Shown: in pieces, positions 57,216 through 64,000 of the stretch | Numbering within the stretch: the first letter of the stretch is position 1 | How the letters are laid out: each line of letters begins with the position of its first letter | Assembly: GCF_016879755.1 (NCBI RefSeq) | Contig: NZ_WOFU01000002.1 | Coordinates: 864,024 to 928,023, forward strand | DNA length: 64,000 bases | Source: Bacillus sp. B15-48 | GTDB lineage: Bacteria; Bacillota; Bacilli; Bacillales; Cytobacillaceae | Direction: 5' to 3' | Position numbers and translations under genes: made by a program | The notes under the pieces: generated by a model | Database searches by the model: none | Told to the model about the DNA's origin: nothing | Seen by the model: the letters and a program-made list of their open reading frames with translations, nothing else

Positions 57216-57989
57216 ATGGACTTTTTAAGTATTAAAAATATACACCATACCTATTTCACAAAATTATCTGCGATGAATGCTTTGGCTGATATTTCACTCG
57301 ATGTCAATGAAGGTGAATTTATCTCCTTCCTTGGCCCAAGCGGCTGCGGCAAAACCACACTCCTATCAATTATTGCCGGATTGATTAAGCCAACGAGTGG
57401 GTCAGTTTTGCTCAATAACAAACCTGTGAAGTCTTCACAAAATGATATTGGATATATGCTCCAGCAAGATTATTTGTTCCCATGGAAGACAATTGCTGAA
57501 AACATCCAACTCGGGCTAAAAATAAATAACAATCTAACAAATGAAAAAAAAGAGTATACTTTTTCCTTGCTTAAACAGATGGGACTCTATGAACTAGAAC
57601 ATGCGTATCCTAGACAATTATCTGGTGGCATGAGACAACGAGTTGCGCTTGTTAGAACATTAGCAACAGAGCCAAAGTTGTTGATGCTAGATGAACCCTT
57701 TTCTGCACTCGATTTCCAAACGAAATTAAAACTTGAAGATCTTGTGTCGAACACACTGAGAACCTTTAAGAAAACAGCCATTCTCGTTACCCATGATATC
57801 GGAGAAGCTATTGCGATGAGCGATCGAATCGTCCTTTTTTCTTCAAGTCCTGGCAAAGTGTATAAAACATTTACGGTGCCAGAAGAACTTCGAGCGTTGC
57901 CTCCTTTTAAAGCACGAAACCATGAACTTTATACAGAGCTTTTCCAAACCATTTGGAAGGAGCTGGAATCACTTGAAGCAAAAACTTGA
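57216..57989 (+). CDS. ytlC: YtlC, ABC transporter ATPase
   Basis: A 257-aa ATPase of the nitrate/sulfonate/taurine class. Walker [11 protein letters not shown]-loop LQQDYLF, signature [11 protein letters not shown], Walker [13 protein letters not shown] and His-switch VTHD are complete. RBS AAGGAGG; 18 bases after ytlA. Confidence 0.95.
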   Translation: MDFLSIKNIHHTYFTKLSAMNALADISLDVNEGEFISFLGPSGCGKTTLLSIIAGLIKPTSGSVLLNNKPVKSSQNDIGYMLQQDYLFPWKTIAENIQLGLKINNNLTNEKKEYTFSLLKQMGLYELEHAYPRQLSGGMRQRVALVRTLATEPKLLMLDEPFSALDFQTKLKLEDLVSNTLRTFKKTAILVTHDIGEAIAMSDRIVLFSSSPGKVYKTFTVPEELRALPPFKARNHELYTELFQTIWKELESLEAKT

Positions 57990-58776
57990 AATTAAAAAGC
58001 TACATGAACAATATTTAAGCAGTTTGAAACGAGAAAAAAGGATTATTCGATTGTGTCAATTCTTTATTTTTATCATGTTTTTTGTTCTCTGGGAATTGGC
58101 TAGCAAATATCAATGGCTTGACCCGTTAATCTTCAGTGCTCCATCTAAAATTTGGGGTTTGTTTATTGCAAAATTACTGGACGGATCACTAGTCGGTGAT
58201 ATTGGAGTCACCTTAACTGAAACAATCCTAGGGTTTTTAATTGGTACACTTGCAGGTACGTTGCTTGCTGCGTTTCTATGGTGGTCGCCTTTCTTTGCAA
58301 GAATCCTTGATCCATTCCTTGTCATATTAAATGCAATGCCGAAGATTGCTTTAGGACCTATATTAATCGTTGCAATTGGGGCAAATATGGCATCTATTAT
58401 CGCGATGGGTGCGCTCGTTTCAGTTATTATCACCACAATCGTAGTTTACACATCTTTTAAGGAAGTAGATCCCCATTATATAAAAGTTTTACAAGTATTC
58501 GGTGCAACGAGAACACAATGTTTTAAAGAAGCGATTTTACCCGCGTCCTTCCCAACAATTATTTCAACATTAAAAGTAAATGTCGGTTTATCTTGGGTTG
58601 GTGTAATTGTTGGTGAATTCCTTACATCATCAAAAGGCCTTGGTTATCTGATTATCTATGGATTTCAAGTGTTCGATTTCACCCTTGTCTTTTTATCCTT
58701 ACTCGTGATTGCGGTGTTTGCGACAATCATGTACCAACTCGTTGAACTTCTTGAAAATAAATTAATTAAAGACTAA
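57973..58776 (+). CDS. ytlD: YtlD, ABC transporter permease
   Basis: About 267 aa with six predicted helices and the EAA-like loop ([20 protein letters not shown]). TTG 57973 is the probable start, as AAGGAG lies 10 bases upstream and the length then equals B. subtilis YtlD; the frame opens at ATG 57922 with no ribosome site and would overlap ytlC by 68 bases. Overlap with the chosen start is 17 bases. Confidence 0.9.
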   Translation: MKQKLEIKKLHEQYLSSLKREKRIIRLCQFFIFIMFFVLWELASKYQWLDPLIFSAPSKIWGLFIAKLLDGSLVGDIGVTLTETILGFLIGTLAGTLLAAFLWWSPFFARILDPFLVILNAMPKIALGPILIVAIGANMASIIAMGALVSVIITTIVVYTSFKEVDPHYIKVLQVFGATRTQCFKEAILPASFPTIISTLKVNVGLSWVGVIVGEFLTSSKGLGYLIIYGFQVFDFTLVFLSLLVIAVFATIMYQLVELLENKLIKD

Positions 58777-58800
58777 TGAAAATCCTTGAGCGGTCGGTGT

Positions 58801-59274
58801 TCATATGCCGGCCGCATGTAATCTTTGAATCGTCAGGCTTAATACATCATCCTTCATGATAAAGCTATAATGATTTTTAAATCGCTCGATTAAGATGTCC
58901 CTTGTTTCGAAAACAGGTCCATTTGTTTCGTGAAAGTTTTCCTTTTTTGTCAATGTGGAAACTTCGGCAAAATAAATTCTCTTTATAAAGGCATGATTTT
59001 CTTCCTTTACCTCATAATCGCCAATATATTTCAGGGTTTTTACATATCCCCCTGTTTCCTCCAATACTTCACGGGCAGCTGCTTGTTCAAGCGTCTCTCC
59101 TTCTTCTCTTTTTCCACCAGGAAATTCCCATCCTCTTTTTTTATGATCTGTTAAGAGCCACTTTCCTTGAAAGCGACAAATAACTAAGACATGATTAGGT
59201 TGCCGATCAAATGCTTCTTTTTCAAACGAAATCGAAACTTCATTCCCATTTTTATCTTGAAACGTTTTCATCAT
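58801..59274 (-). CDS. ytkD: Nudix hydrolase YtkD
   Basis: A 157-aa protein; the Nudix box is GGKREEGETLEQAAAREVLEE-TG. B. subtilis YtkD hydrolyses 8-oxo-dGTP and other nucleoside triphosphates, preventing mutation; activity inferred. ATG 59274 (or 59271) is set by GAGAGGG; the frame extends to 59295. It stops within a GC-rich hairpin (58790-58815). Confidence 0.92.
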   Translation of the reverse strand: MMKTFQDKNGNEVSISFEKEAFDRQPNHVLVICRFQGKWLLTDHKKRGWEFPGGKREEGETLEQAAAREVLEETGGYVKTLKYIGDYEVKEENHAFIKRIYFAEVSTLTKKENFHETNGPVFETRDILIERFKNHYSFIMKDDVLSLTIQRLHAAGI

Positions 59275-59358
59275 TCTTTCCCTCTCTTTGTACAACTTCT
59301 CTCCCCTTGATTATACACGGGTTGTTAGAAGGACAAAGAAGGATTATGGTCCATTTCG

Positions 59359-59679
59359 CTAGTTATTTGGCAATATTCCCATACTCTCAATATGTTTTTT
59401 CGCTTCCTCATCCCCCAATTCATAAATGAATTGATAAATTCGAATTAAACTCTGATCTTGCGCATGATTAGCGCGATCATTATGATATTCCCAAAAAGGG
59501 ATATGAGCACGCCAAAAATTGATTATCCCTTCGTTATAATTATAATCAAATTCCTCTCTTAACCGAGTAATCTCTTCATCATTCGCCTCTATTTTAAAGG
59601 TCCAAGCAGAAGCAGTTGCACTTTGTGATATCTCACCACTTCCAATATCAATATAATAAGTCTTTTTCTTTTCGTCCAT
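59359..59679 (-). CDS. Hypothetical protein, 106 aa
   Basis: A soluble, acidic protein with aromatic-rich helical half (IINFWRAHIPFWEYHND). AAAGGAGGG precedes ATG 59679. It is conserved-looking in codon use and length, but I do not recognise the family. It lies between ytkD and the dps region. Confidence 0.7.
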   Translation of the reverse strand: MDEKKKTYYIDIGSGEISQSATASAWTFKIEANDEEITRLREEFDYNYNEGIINFWRAHIPFWEYHNDRANHAQDQSLIRIYQFIYELGDEEAKKHIESMGILPNN

Positions 59680-59855
59680 CTTCATCCCTCCTTTAATACT
59701 GAGTTTCCCCAGCTAGCTGATTTATTAATCTTTGTAATATGTGATAAAGAATGCGTTTTCATGGTAAAATTAACATATGGAGTGGCAATGCTAGAATAAA
59801 ATACATACAAAAGGGGATTTACTAACTATAATGCACGTAAAGGGAGGGGAAAATT

Positions 59856-60113
59856 TTGAAGCTGATTGACGAGTTATATGAAATGTATCGGAATAAGTTA
59901 ACTGGGGATGAAGAAGACATTGATATGCTCACTTTTGCTTTTCTTGAAGAAATGAATCGTGAGGACTTGTTACACATCATTAATGAAATGGACCAACAAG
60001 AACTATACAACCTAATTGGTATTTATTTAATTGAGAGCTTAAAGGGGAAGTTTGCACAAGAAGAATACGGCCAATCTCGAGCATCAATATTTCCATCACG
60101 AAATGTCCATTGA
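59856..60113 (+). CDS. Small acidic helical protein (possibly DUF6154)
   Basis: An 85-aa protein starting at TTG 59856 behind a strong AGGGAGGGG. It is rich in Glu, Asp and Leu (YEMYRNKLTGDEEDIDML; FLEEMNREDLLHIINEM) and lacks membrane segments. I recall a similar short Bacillus family, DUF6154, but this is tentative. Confidence 0.7.
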   Translation: MKLIDELYEMYRNKLTGDEEDIDMLTFAFLEEMNREDLLHIINEMDQQELYNLIGIYLIESLKGKFAQEEYGQSRASIFPSRNVH

Positions 60114-60149
60114 TTAGAAATACATACTTTGCTCTCCTCGTTCATTCTT

Positions 60150-60188
60150 AAAAAACCCGCGAACGCATATACGTTCGCGGGTTTTCTT
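60150..60188. terminator. Bidirectional terminator before dps stop
   Basis: A 14-bp perfect stem AAAACCCGCGAACG with its complement around a 6-base loop, serving the gene at 59856 and dps. Confidence 0.9.
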
Positions 60189-60625
60189 TATCCCAAATAG
60201 GCCTTAAACATCCAAAGATGTTTTCTGACACTCTTCTTCACACCAAGAAGCATATCAGCTGTCCCTTCATCATCTGCTTCCTCTGCTAGCGCGATTCCTG
60301 CCTGAAGCTCGTCCATAATTTTTGCTAAATCGCTACTGAGCGTCTTAACCATATCCTCTTCGTTCTCCTGACCAGTTGCTTCTTCAATAAATGATAACTC
60401 TAAACATTCTTTTAATGTCCCTACAGGTTTACCTTCTAAGGCAAGAATTCGCTCCGCAAACTCATCAATCACCATTGCCGCTTCATTATACAGCTCTTCG
60501 AATTTTTCATGAAGTGTGAAAAACTGCGGTCCTTTAACATACCAGTGATAATTATGCAATTTCGTGTAAAAGACCGTCCATGTAGCTACTTGTTTGTTCA
60601 CAGATTTAATCAATTGTGTAGACAT
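60188..60625 (-). CDS. dps: Dps, DNA-protecting mini-ferritin
   Basis: A 145-aa Dps-type ferritin. Ferroxidase ligands are in HNYHWYVKG (His) and HEKFEELYNEAAMVIDEFAER (Asp/Glu). It stores iron and protects DNA from peroxide. ATG 60625 (MSTQLIKSVNKQ) is fixed by AGGAGG; the frame is open to 60775 but has no conserved residues there. A sigma-B promoter is predicted just upstream, in keeping with stress induction. Confidence 0.96.
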   Translation of the reverse strand: MSTQLIKSVNKQVATWTVFYTKLHNYHWYVKGPQFFTLHEKFEELYNEAAMVIDEFAERILALEGKPVGTLKECLELSFIEEATGQENEEDMVKTLSSDLAKIMDELQAGIALAEEADDEGTADMLLGVKKSVRKHLWMFKAYLG

Positions 60626-60649
60626 TTGTATCATCCTCCTGCCCTTTAT

Positions 60650-60675
60650 CTTCCCTCTTCGACACATGTTTAAAC
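60650..60675 (-). promoter_or_regulatory. Sigma-B promoter of dps
   Basis: GTTTAA (60670-60675), 14-base spacer, GGGAAG (60650-60655) on the minus strand; matches the sigma-B consensus except for the last base. B. subtilis dps is sigma-B dependent. Confidence 0.72.
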
Positions 60676-60749
60676 AGTTTAACATTGACATTTGTTGGTT
60701 GATAGAAAAAAACATGCTACAATAATTTTGAAACAAAGGGGGAGTTTTT

Positions 60750-60902
60750 ATGCTTGCTATTCTTATCATTTGCATTATTATTGTAGTTATTGTCCTACTT
60801 CTCGCCGTTTTAACAACCTCAAAATCCTATAGTTATAAGCACACTGTCGATACGTTAGATGATAATCCACACCTAAAGACGGAGAAAAACGAAAAAAAAT
60901 AA
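60750..60902 (+). CDS. ytzI: YtzI-like small membrane protein
   Basis: A 50-aa protein: one transmembrane helix (residues 3-22, Ile/Val-rich) and a short polar tail (TTSKSYSYKHTVDTLDDNP). GGGGGAG precedes ATG 60750. Position and the TTSK-Y-YKHT pattern match B. subtilis YtzI; function unknown. Confidence 0.75.
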   Translation: MLAILIICIIIVVIVLLLAVLTTSKSYSYKHTVDTLDDNPHLKTEKNEKK

Positions 60903-60932
60903 ACGAAGCAGGCTCCCCTGCTTCGTTTATTT
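60901..60932. terminator. Bidirectional terminator between ytzI and luxS
   Basis: AAACGAAGCAGG/CCTGCTTCGTTT with a 4-base loop, starting in the ytzI stop codon and ending at the luxS stop. Confidence 0.88.
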
Positions 60933-61405
60933 TAGGCAAAAACTTGTTTTAGTTCGTCTTTTGATTGCGTTAACCAGAAACGCATTAACCGTTTTGCTCC
61001 ATCAAGATCATGAAGCTTCGCTTGTCCACATTGTTTTTCATTTGCAGCTGGTATTTCCGTTACTTCGACAGCAGCTGTCAATGTAGCCTCTAACAAATCA
61101 ATGATTTCTTCAACGGTCGGAGATCCGCTTACCACTAAATAATAACCTGTTTGACATCCCATTGGAGAGATGTCAATAATATCAAAATGATTGTACTTTT
61201 CAGCATGCTCACGAATATTAAATGCAAGCAAATGTTCAAGTGTATGGATGGTTTCAGGCATCATTGCTTGTTTATTCGGTTGACAAAAACGAATATCAAA
61301 TTTATTTACTACACCATCACTTCCTACATGATGAACACCACAATGTCTCACGTATGGAGCTTTAACGGCATTATGATCTAGTTCAAAACTTTCCACAGAA
61401 GGCAT
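60932..61405 (-). CDS. luxS: S-ribosylhomocysteine lyase LuxS
   Basis: A 157-aa enzyme cleaving S-ribosylhomocysteine to homocysteine and DPD, the AI-2 precursor. The metal site HTLEH and Cys (MGCQTGYYL), plus [14 protein letters not shown], are intact. ATG 61405 ([12 protein letters not shown]) is chosen; AAGGAGTG is 8 bases upstream. It completes SAM recycling, complementary to metK in this window. Confidence 0.97.
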   Translation of the reverse strand: MPSVESFELDHNAVKAPYVRHCGVHHVGSDGVVNKFDIRFCQPNKQAMMPETIHTLEHLLAFNIREHAEKYNHFDIIDISPMGCQTGYYLVVSGSPTVEEIIDLLEATLTAAVEVTEIPAANEKQCGQAKLHDLDGAKRLMRFWLTQSKDELKQVFA

Positions 61406-61548
61406 GAAGCAATCACTCCTTTTCATTTCTTATTCCATCATACACAATTTTTAAACTGATTTCAGCAAATACAATAAATTGGTTTTTTAGACGTTTTTAA
61501 ACATTTATGATATGTTTATCAAGGAAATCGAACAATAACGAGGTGATA

Positions 61549-61794
61549 ATGTTGTTACAAAAAGCAATGCTTAAACTCATTCGTTTTTACCAAATCGTAA
61601 TCTCCCCATTGAAACCGCCTACTTGTCGTTTTTATCCGACATGTTCGCATTATGGACTTGAAGCAGTAAAGCGATTTGGGCCTTTCAAGGGCGGTTGGTT
61701 AACATTGGTTCGCATTATGAAATGCCATCCTTTTCATCCCGGTGGATTTGATTATGTACCAGAGGAATGGCCTAAAAAAAGTGAAAAGAATTAA
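61549..61794 (+). CDS. ytjA: Membrane protein insertion efficiency factor YidD
   Basis: An 81-aa YidD protein: amphipathic N-terminus ([15 protein letters not shown]) and the invariant [32 protein letters not shown]. It helps insertion of membrane proteins. GAGGTGA precedes ATG 61549; the frame is open from 61507. Its stop overlaps the ytiB stop by four bases (convergent, TTAA). Confidence 0.93.
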   Translation: MLLQKAMLKLIRFYQIVISPLKPPTCRFYPTCSHYGLEAVKRFGPFKGGWLTLVRIMKCHPFHPGGFDYVPEEWPKKSEKN

Positions 61795-62354
61795 ACATCA
61801 TACCCATTAATAACTACGTCAAGTTTTCCAGTCGCCGGGTCAATGACAAGCCCATGAACGGGGATTTCTTTTGCCATAAATGGGTGATTTTTTATTACTT
61901 CTACACTATGTGCGACACTATCGTTGACATTATCAAAGCCTTGCAGCCAACTTTCCACATCGATTCCTGAGTATTGCAAAGTATCAAATGTTTCTTCCTT
62001 TATTCCTCTTTTCCGCAATTCTGTCAACATCAAATCAGGCTTCATCCCGCTCATCCCACAATCATGATGTCCTATAACTAAGACTTCCTGAGCTTTTAAT
62101 TGGTAAACAGCGACTAAAATGCTGCGCATTATACTGCCAAACGGATGCGTAACAAGGGCTCCAGCATTTTTTACAATCTTCACATCTCCGTTACGAACAT
62201 TTAAAGCATTCGGTAATAACTCTAATAACCTTGTATCCATGCACGTAAGGATCACCATTTTTTTATTCGGAAATTTCGTTGTTTCAAACTGTTGATACTT
62301 TTTTTCTGTTACGAACTTTTCATTGTACTCTAAAATGTCATAAAGCAAACTCAT
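61791..62354 (-). CDS. ytiB: Beta-class carbonic anhydrase YtiB
   Basis: A 187-aa beta-carbonic anhydrase. Zinc ligands are in LTCMDTRL (Cys, Asp/Arg dyad) and GHHDCGM (His, Cys). It interconverts CO2 and bicarbonate. It converges with ytjA with no room for a terminator between them. Confidence 0.93.
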   Translation of the reverse strand: MSLLYDILEYNEKFVTEKKYQQFETTKFPNKKMVILTCMDTRLLELLPNALNVRNGDVKIVKNAGALVTHPFGSIMRSILVAVYQLKAQEVLVIGHHDCGMSGMKPDLMLTELRKRGIKEETFDTLQYSGIDVESWLQGFDNVNDSVAHSVEVIKNHPFMAKEIPVHGLVIDPATGKLDVVINGYDV

Positions 62355-62519
62355 CTATCATCACCCTTTTCAAAATCTTTTAAAAATAGAATACAGCATT
62401 TTCATCATTAAGGAAATGACTATGTTAATTCTACCCAAAATCCCCTTAAATTGCTCGGATATTGTTTTACAAGAAGTCCACACTAAAATCGTATCCACCA
62501 ATATAAAGGAGTGATACAG

Positions 62520-62684
62520 ATGGCAAAAGATGTATTATGTGAAGTGAATAACTGTCAATTCTGGGAAGAAGGAAATCAATGCAGTGCTGATGCTATTTAT
62601 GTAGTAAGCCATACTGGTGAAACCGCAGAAAATACTAGGGCAACAGATTGCAAAACGTTTCAGCCTAGCGAATCATTAAGCTAA
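62520..62684 (+). CDS. DUF1540-type small cysteine protein
   Basis: A 54-aa protein with four cysteines: VLCEVNNCQFWEEGNQC (C7, C12, C21) and DCKTF (C44). The spacing C-x4-C-x8-C resembles the DUF1540 family, short proteins probably binding a metal. AAGGAGTG precedes ATG 62520. A strong terminator follows. Confidence 0.8.
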   Translation: MAKDVLCEVNNCQFWEEGNQCSADAIYVVSHTGETAENTRATDCKTFQPSESLS

Positions 62685-62710
62685 TATAGCAATCCCCAAA
62701 TTACAGTGGT

Positions 62711-62741
62711 AAAAGGCAGTTCAGCTGAACTGCCTTTTATC
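62711..62741. terminator. Terminator, perfect 28-base palindrome
   Basis: AAAAGGCAGTTC-AGCT-GAACTGCCTTTT, serving the DUF1540-type gene and the converging menC. Confidence 0.88.
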
Positions 62742-62751
62742 ACACATTTTA

Positions 62752-63864
62752 TCACTTATGAAAGGAAAATAACTCCTGCGAGCATGTAACCTCTTTAAGC
62801 CTTTTTCTATTTAAATTCACACCAATGCCAGGATTAGAAGGTAGATGAATTTCACCATGTTCTACTTTAATTTCTGGTGTGATAATATCTTCCTCCCAGT
62901 AACGGTTTGAAGCTGAAATATCACCTGGAATCGTAAAACCAGGTAAACTGGCTAACGCAATATTATGCGCTCGAGAAATACCATATTCAATCATCCCTCC
63001 GCACCAAACTGGAACTTTATTGGTGTTACAAAAATCATGGATCTTGATTGCTTGCCCAATTCCGCCTACCCTGCCTATTTTAATATTTATTACACGACAA
63101 CTTCCTAATTCAATCGCTTTTTTAGCATCCTCAAAGCTTACGATGCTTTCGTCAAGGCAAATAGGTGTTTTAAGTTGCTTTTGAACAAGGGCATGTTCGA
63201 TGATATCGTCATTTCCAAGTGGCTGTTCAATCATAAGCAATCCATATTCGTCTAGTGCCTTTAATCGATCAATGTCATCAACTGTATAGGCTGAGTTTGC
63301 GTCAGCCATTAAGTCGAGAGTTGGAAATCGTTTGCGGAGTTCACTTACAAATTTGAGATCATTATCAGGAGATATTTTAATCTTTACTCGCCTATATCCT
63401 TTTTCTAAGTAGGCCTCAATTTGCGTTATCGCTTCCTTAAGAGAAGATGTAGCAATAACTACACCTGAAGGGATTTTTTTCGTTCCCCCTCCCAATAGCT
63501 GAGAAAGAGGTTTGCCTTCCCTCTTTGCCTGTAAGTCCCAGAGAGCCATTTCTAAGGCGGCTTTTGCCATATGGTTTCTCCGAAATGCACTGAACAATGA
63601 AAATGCTTCAGAAGGATGTTTTATTGAAAATCGTTGTATAAGCGGAATGAGAAAGTCTTTTAATAGGTGATAGGAGGTTTTAACAGTCTCCTCTGTGTAC
63701 CACGGTGACGAAAAGGCGACCCCTTCTCCGTACCCTTCAAACCCGTCATGACCGTGTACTTCAACAATAATTGATTCTCTTTCCTTAATTGTTTCTAAAT
63801 GAGTATAGAAAGGCTTTTTTAAAGGCATTTTTATAACAGATAATTTCACAGATTGGATATTCAC
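62752..63864 (-). CDS. menC: o-Succinylbenzoate synthase MenC
   Basis: A 370-aa enolase-superfamily enzyme of menaquinone synthesis. The KxK lysines (RVKIKIS), metal ligands in [14 protein letters not shown] and CLDESI, and the second catalytic Lys ([10 protein letters not shown]) are present. The branch also contains N-acylamino acid racemases; the menE neighbour decides for OSBS. GTG 63864 overlaps the menE stop in a GTGA arrangement. Menaquinone is the likely electron donor for NrfH. Confidence 0.94.
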   Translation of the reverse strand: MNIQSVKLSVIKMPLKKPFYTHLETIKERESIIVEVHGHDGFEGYGEGVAFSSPWYTEETVKTSYHLLKDFLIPLIQRFSIKHPSEAFSLFSAFRRNHMAKAALEMALWDLQAKREGKPLSQLLGGGTKKIPSGVVIATSSLKEAITQIEAYLEKGYRRVKIKISPDNDLKFVSELRKRFPTLDLMADANSAYTVDDIDRLKALDEYGLLMIEQPLGNDDIIEHALVQKQLKTPICLDESIVSFEDAKKAIELGSCRVINIKIGRVGGIGQAIKIHDFCNTNKVPVWCGGMIEYGISRAHNIALASLPGFTIPGDISASNRYWEEDIITPEIKVEHGEIHLPSNPGIGVNLNRKRLKEVTCSQELFSFHK

Positions 63865-64000
63865 TTTGTCCTATACTCCTTTTCTACCCAAGTGCGAAGT
63901 TCTCTTCTAAGCAATTTTTTTGAAGCGTTTCTAGGTAGTTCCTTTATAAAATAAACCGTTTTCGGAACTTTGTATTTGGCTAGTTTTTGTTGACAATAAT
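63861..64000 (-). CDS. menE: o-Succinylbenzoate--CoA ligase MenE, C-terminal part
   Basis: Forty-six C-terminal residues are in the window; the remainder lies beyond 64000. [19 protein letters not shown] followed by A-SKKLLR is the ANL-superfamily C-terminal signature with the catalytic lysine region. Its TGA overlaps the menC GTG, so menE and menC are translationally coupled. Confidence 0.88.
   Translation of the reverse strand, partial: YCQQKLAKYKVPKTVYFIKELPRNASKKLLRRELRTWVEKEYRTK

Noticed and set aside
58790-58815. Hairpin GCGGTCGG/CCGGCCGC as terminator between ytlD and ytkD
   Set aside because: Stable stem, but no T-tract on either side; mentioned only under ytkD.

Overview
The window reads as a low-GC, spore-forming member of the Bacillaceae. 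Most of it follows the Bacillus subtilis acu-ccpA-murC-amyX-leuS-ytqAB-metK-pckA-dps-luxS-men chromosome segment, and nearly every protein has a recognisable B. subtilis counterpart. An NrfHA nitrite reductase in such a background is known from nitrate-ammonifying bacilli of the Neobacillus (B. vireti / B. bataviensis) type, so that group is my best guess; this is inference, not proof.

Layout. 1-2.4 kb: acuABC (acetyl-CoA synthetase control). 2.5-17.4 kb, mostly minus strand: ccpA, aroG fused to chorismate mutase, the ytxGHJ stress operon, murC, the DNA translocase sftA, ytpPQ, a lipoprotein, the aminopeptidase ytoP, ytzB, ytnP, trmB, ytzH and ytmP. 17.5-28.8 kb: pullulanase amyX, ytlR, ytlP, D-amino-acid transaminase, dipeptidase, ytzE, a pseudouridine synthase, a small PGTG-repeat protein behind a sigma-K-like promoter, the lipid II flippase murJ/ytgP and the flavoprotein ytfP. 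28.8-30.4 kb: a solo tnpB element of the IS200/IS605 superfamily, whose right-end hairpin now supplies the ytfP stop codon. 30.4-34.2 kb: cse60, rhodanese ytwF and leuS with its leucine T-box.

34.5-44.0 kb is the most unusual part: one tightly packed minus-strand operon reading [unknown membrane protein]-ccmE-ccmF-ccmH-like-two small CcmI-like proteins-ccmA-ccmB-ccmC-ccmD-ccmG/resA-nrfH-nrfA. It is a nearly complete System I cytochrome c maturation pathway joined to a pentahaem nitrite reductase. Bacillaceae normally use System II (ResBC). Several parts are non-canonical: CcmE carries CxxxY instead of the histidine motif, the CcmH-like protein keeps one cysteine only, and CcmI seems to be represented by two short proteins. 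Palindromes of the FNR/Rex type lie upstream and fit oxygen or redox control.

44.3-64 kb returns to the conserved backbone: ytzC, the tRNA wobble-uridine enzymes ytqA/ytqB, the sesquarterpene synthase ytpB with ytpA, ytoA, asnB, metK behind a SAM-I riboswitch, pckA, ytmAB, the ytlACD ABC transporter, Nudix ytkD, dps with a sigma-B promoter, ytzI, luxS, yidD/ytjA, carbonic anhydrase ytiB, a DUF1540-type protein, and menC with the 3' end of menE.

Themes: central carbon control (acu, ccpA, pckA), cell wall synthesis (murC, dat, murJ), SAM and methionine metabolism (metK, luxS), stress protection (ytxGHJ, ytkD, dps) and anaerobic nitrite ammonification. No rRNA, tRNA or CRISPR array was seen. 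Small genes found directly in the sequence are ccmD, a 59-aa ORF at 44.3 kb, ytzI, the DUF1540-type gene and the menE end.
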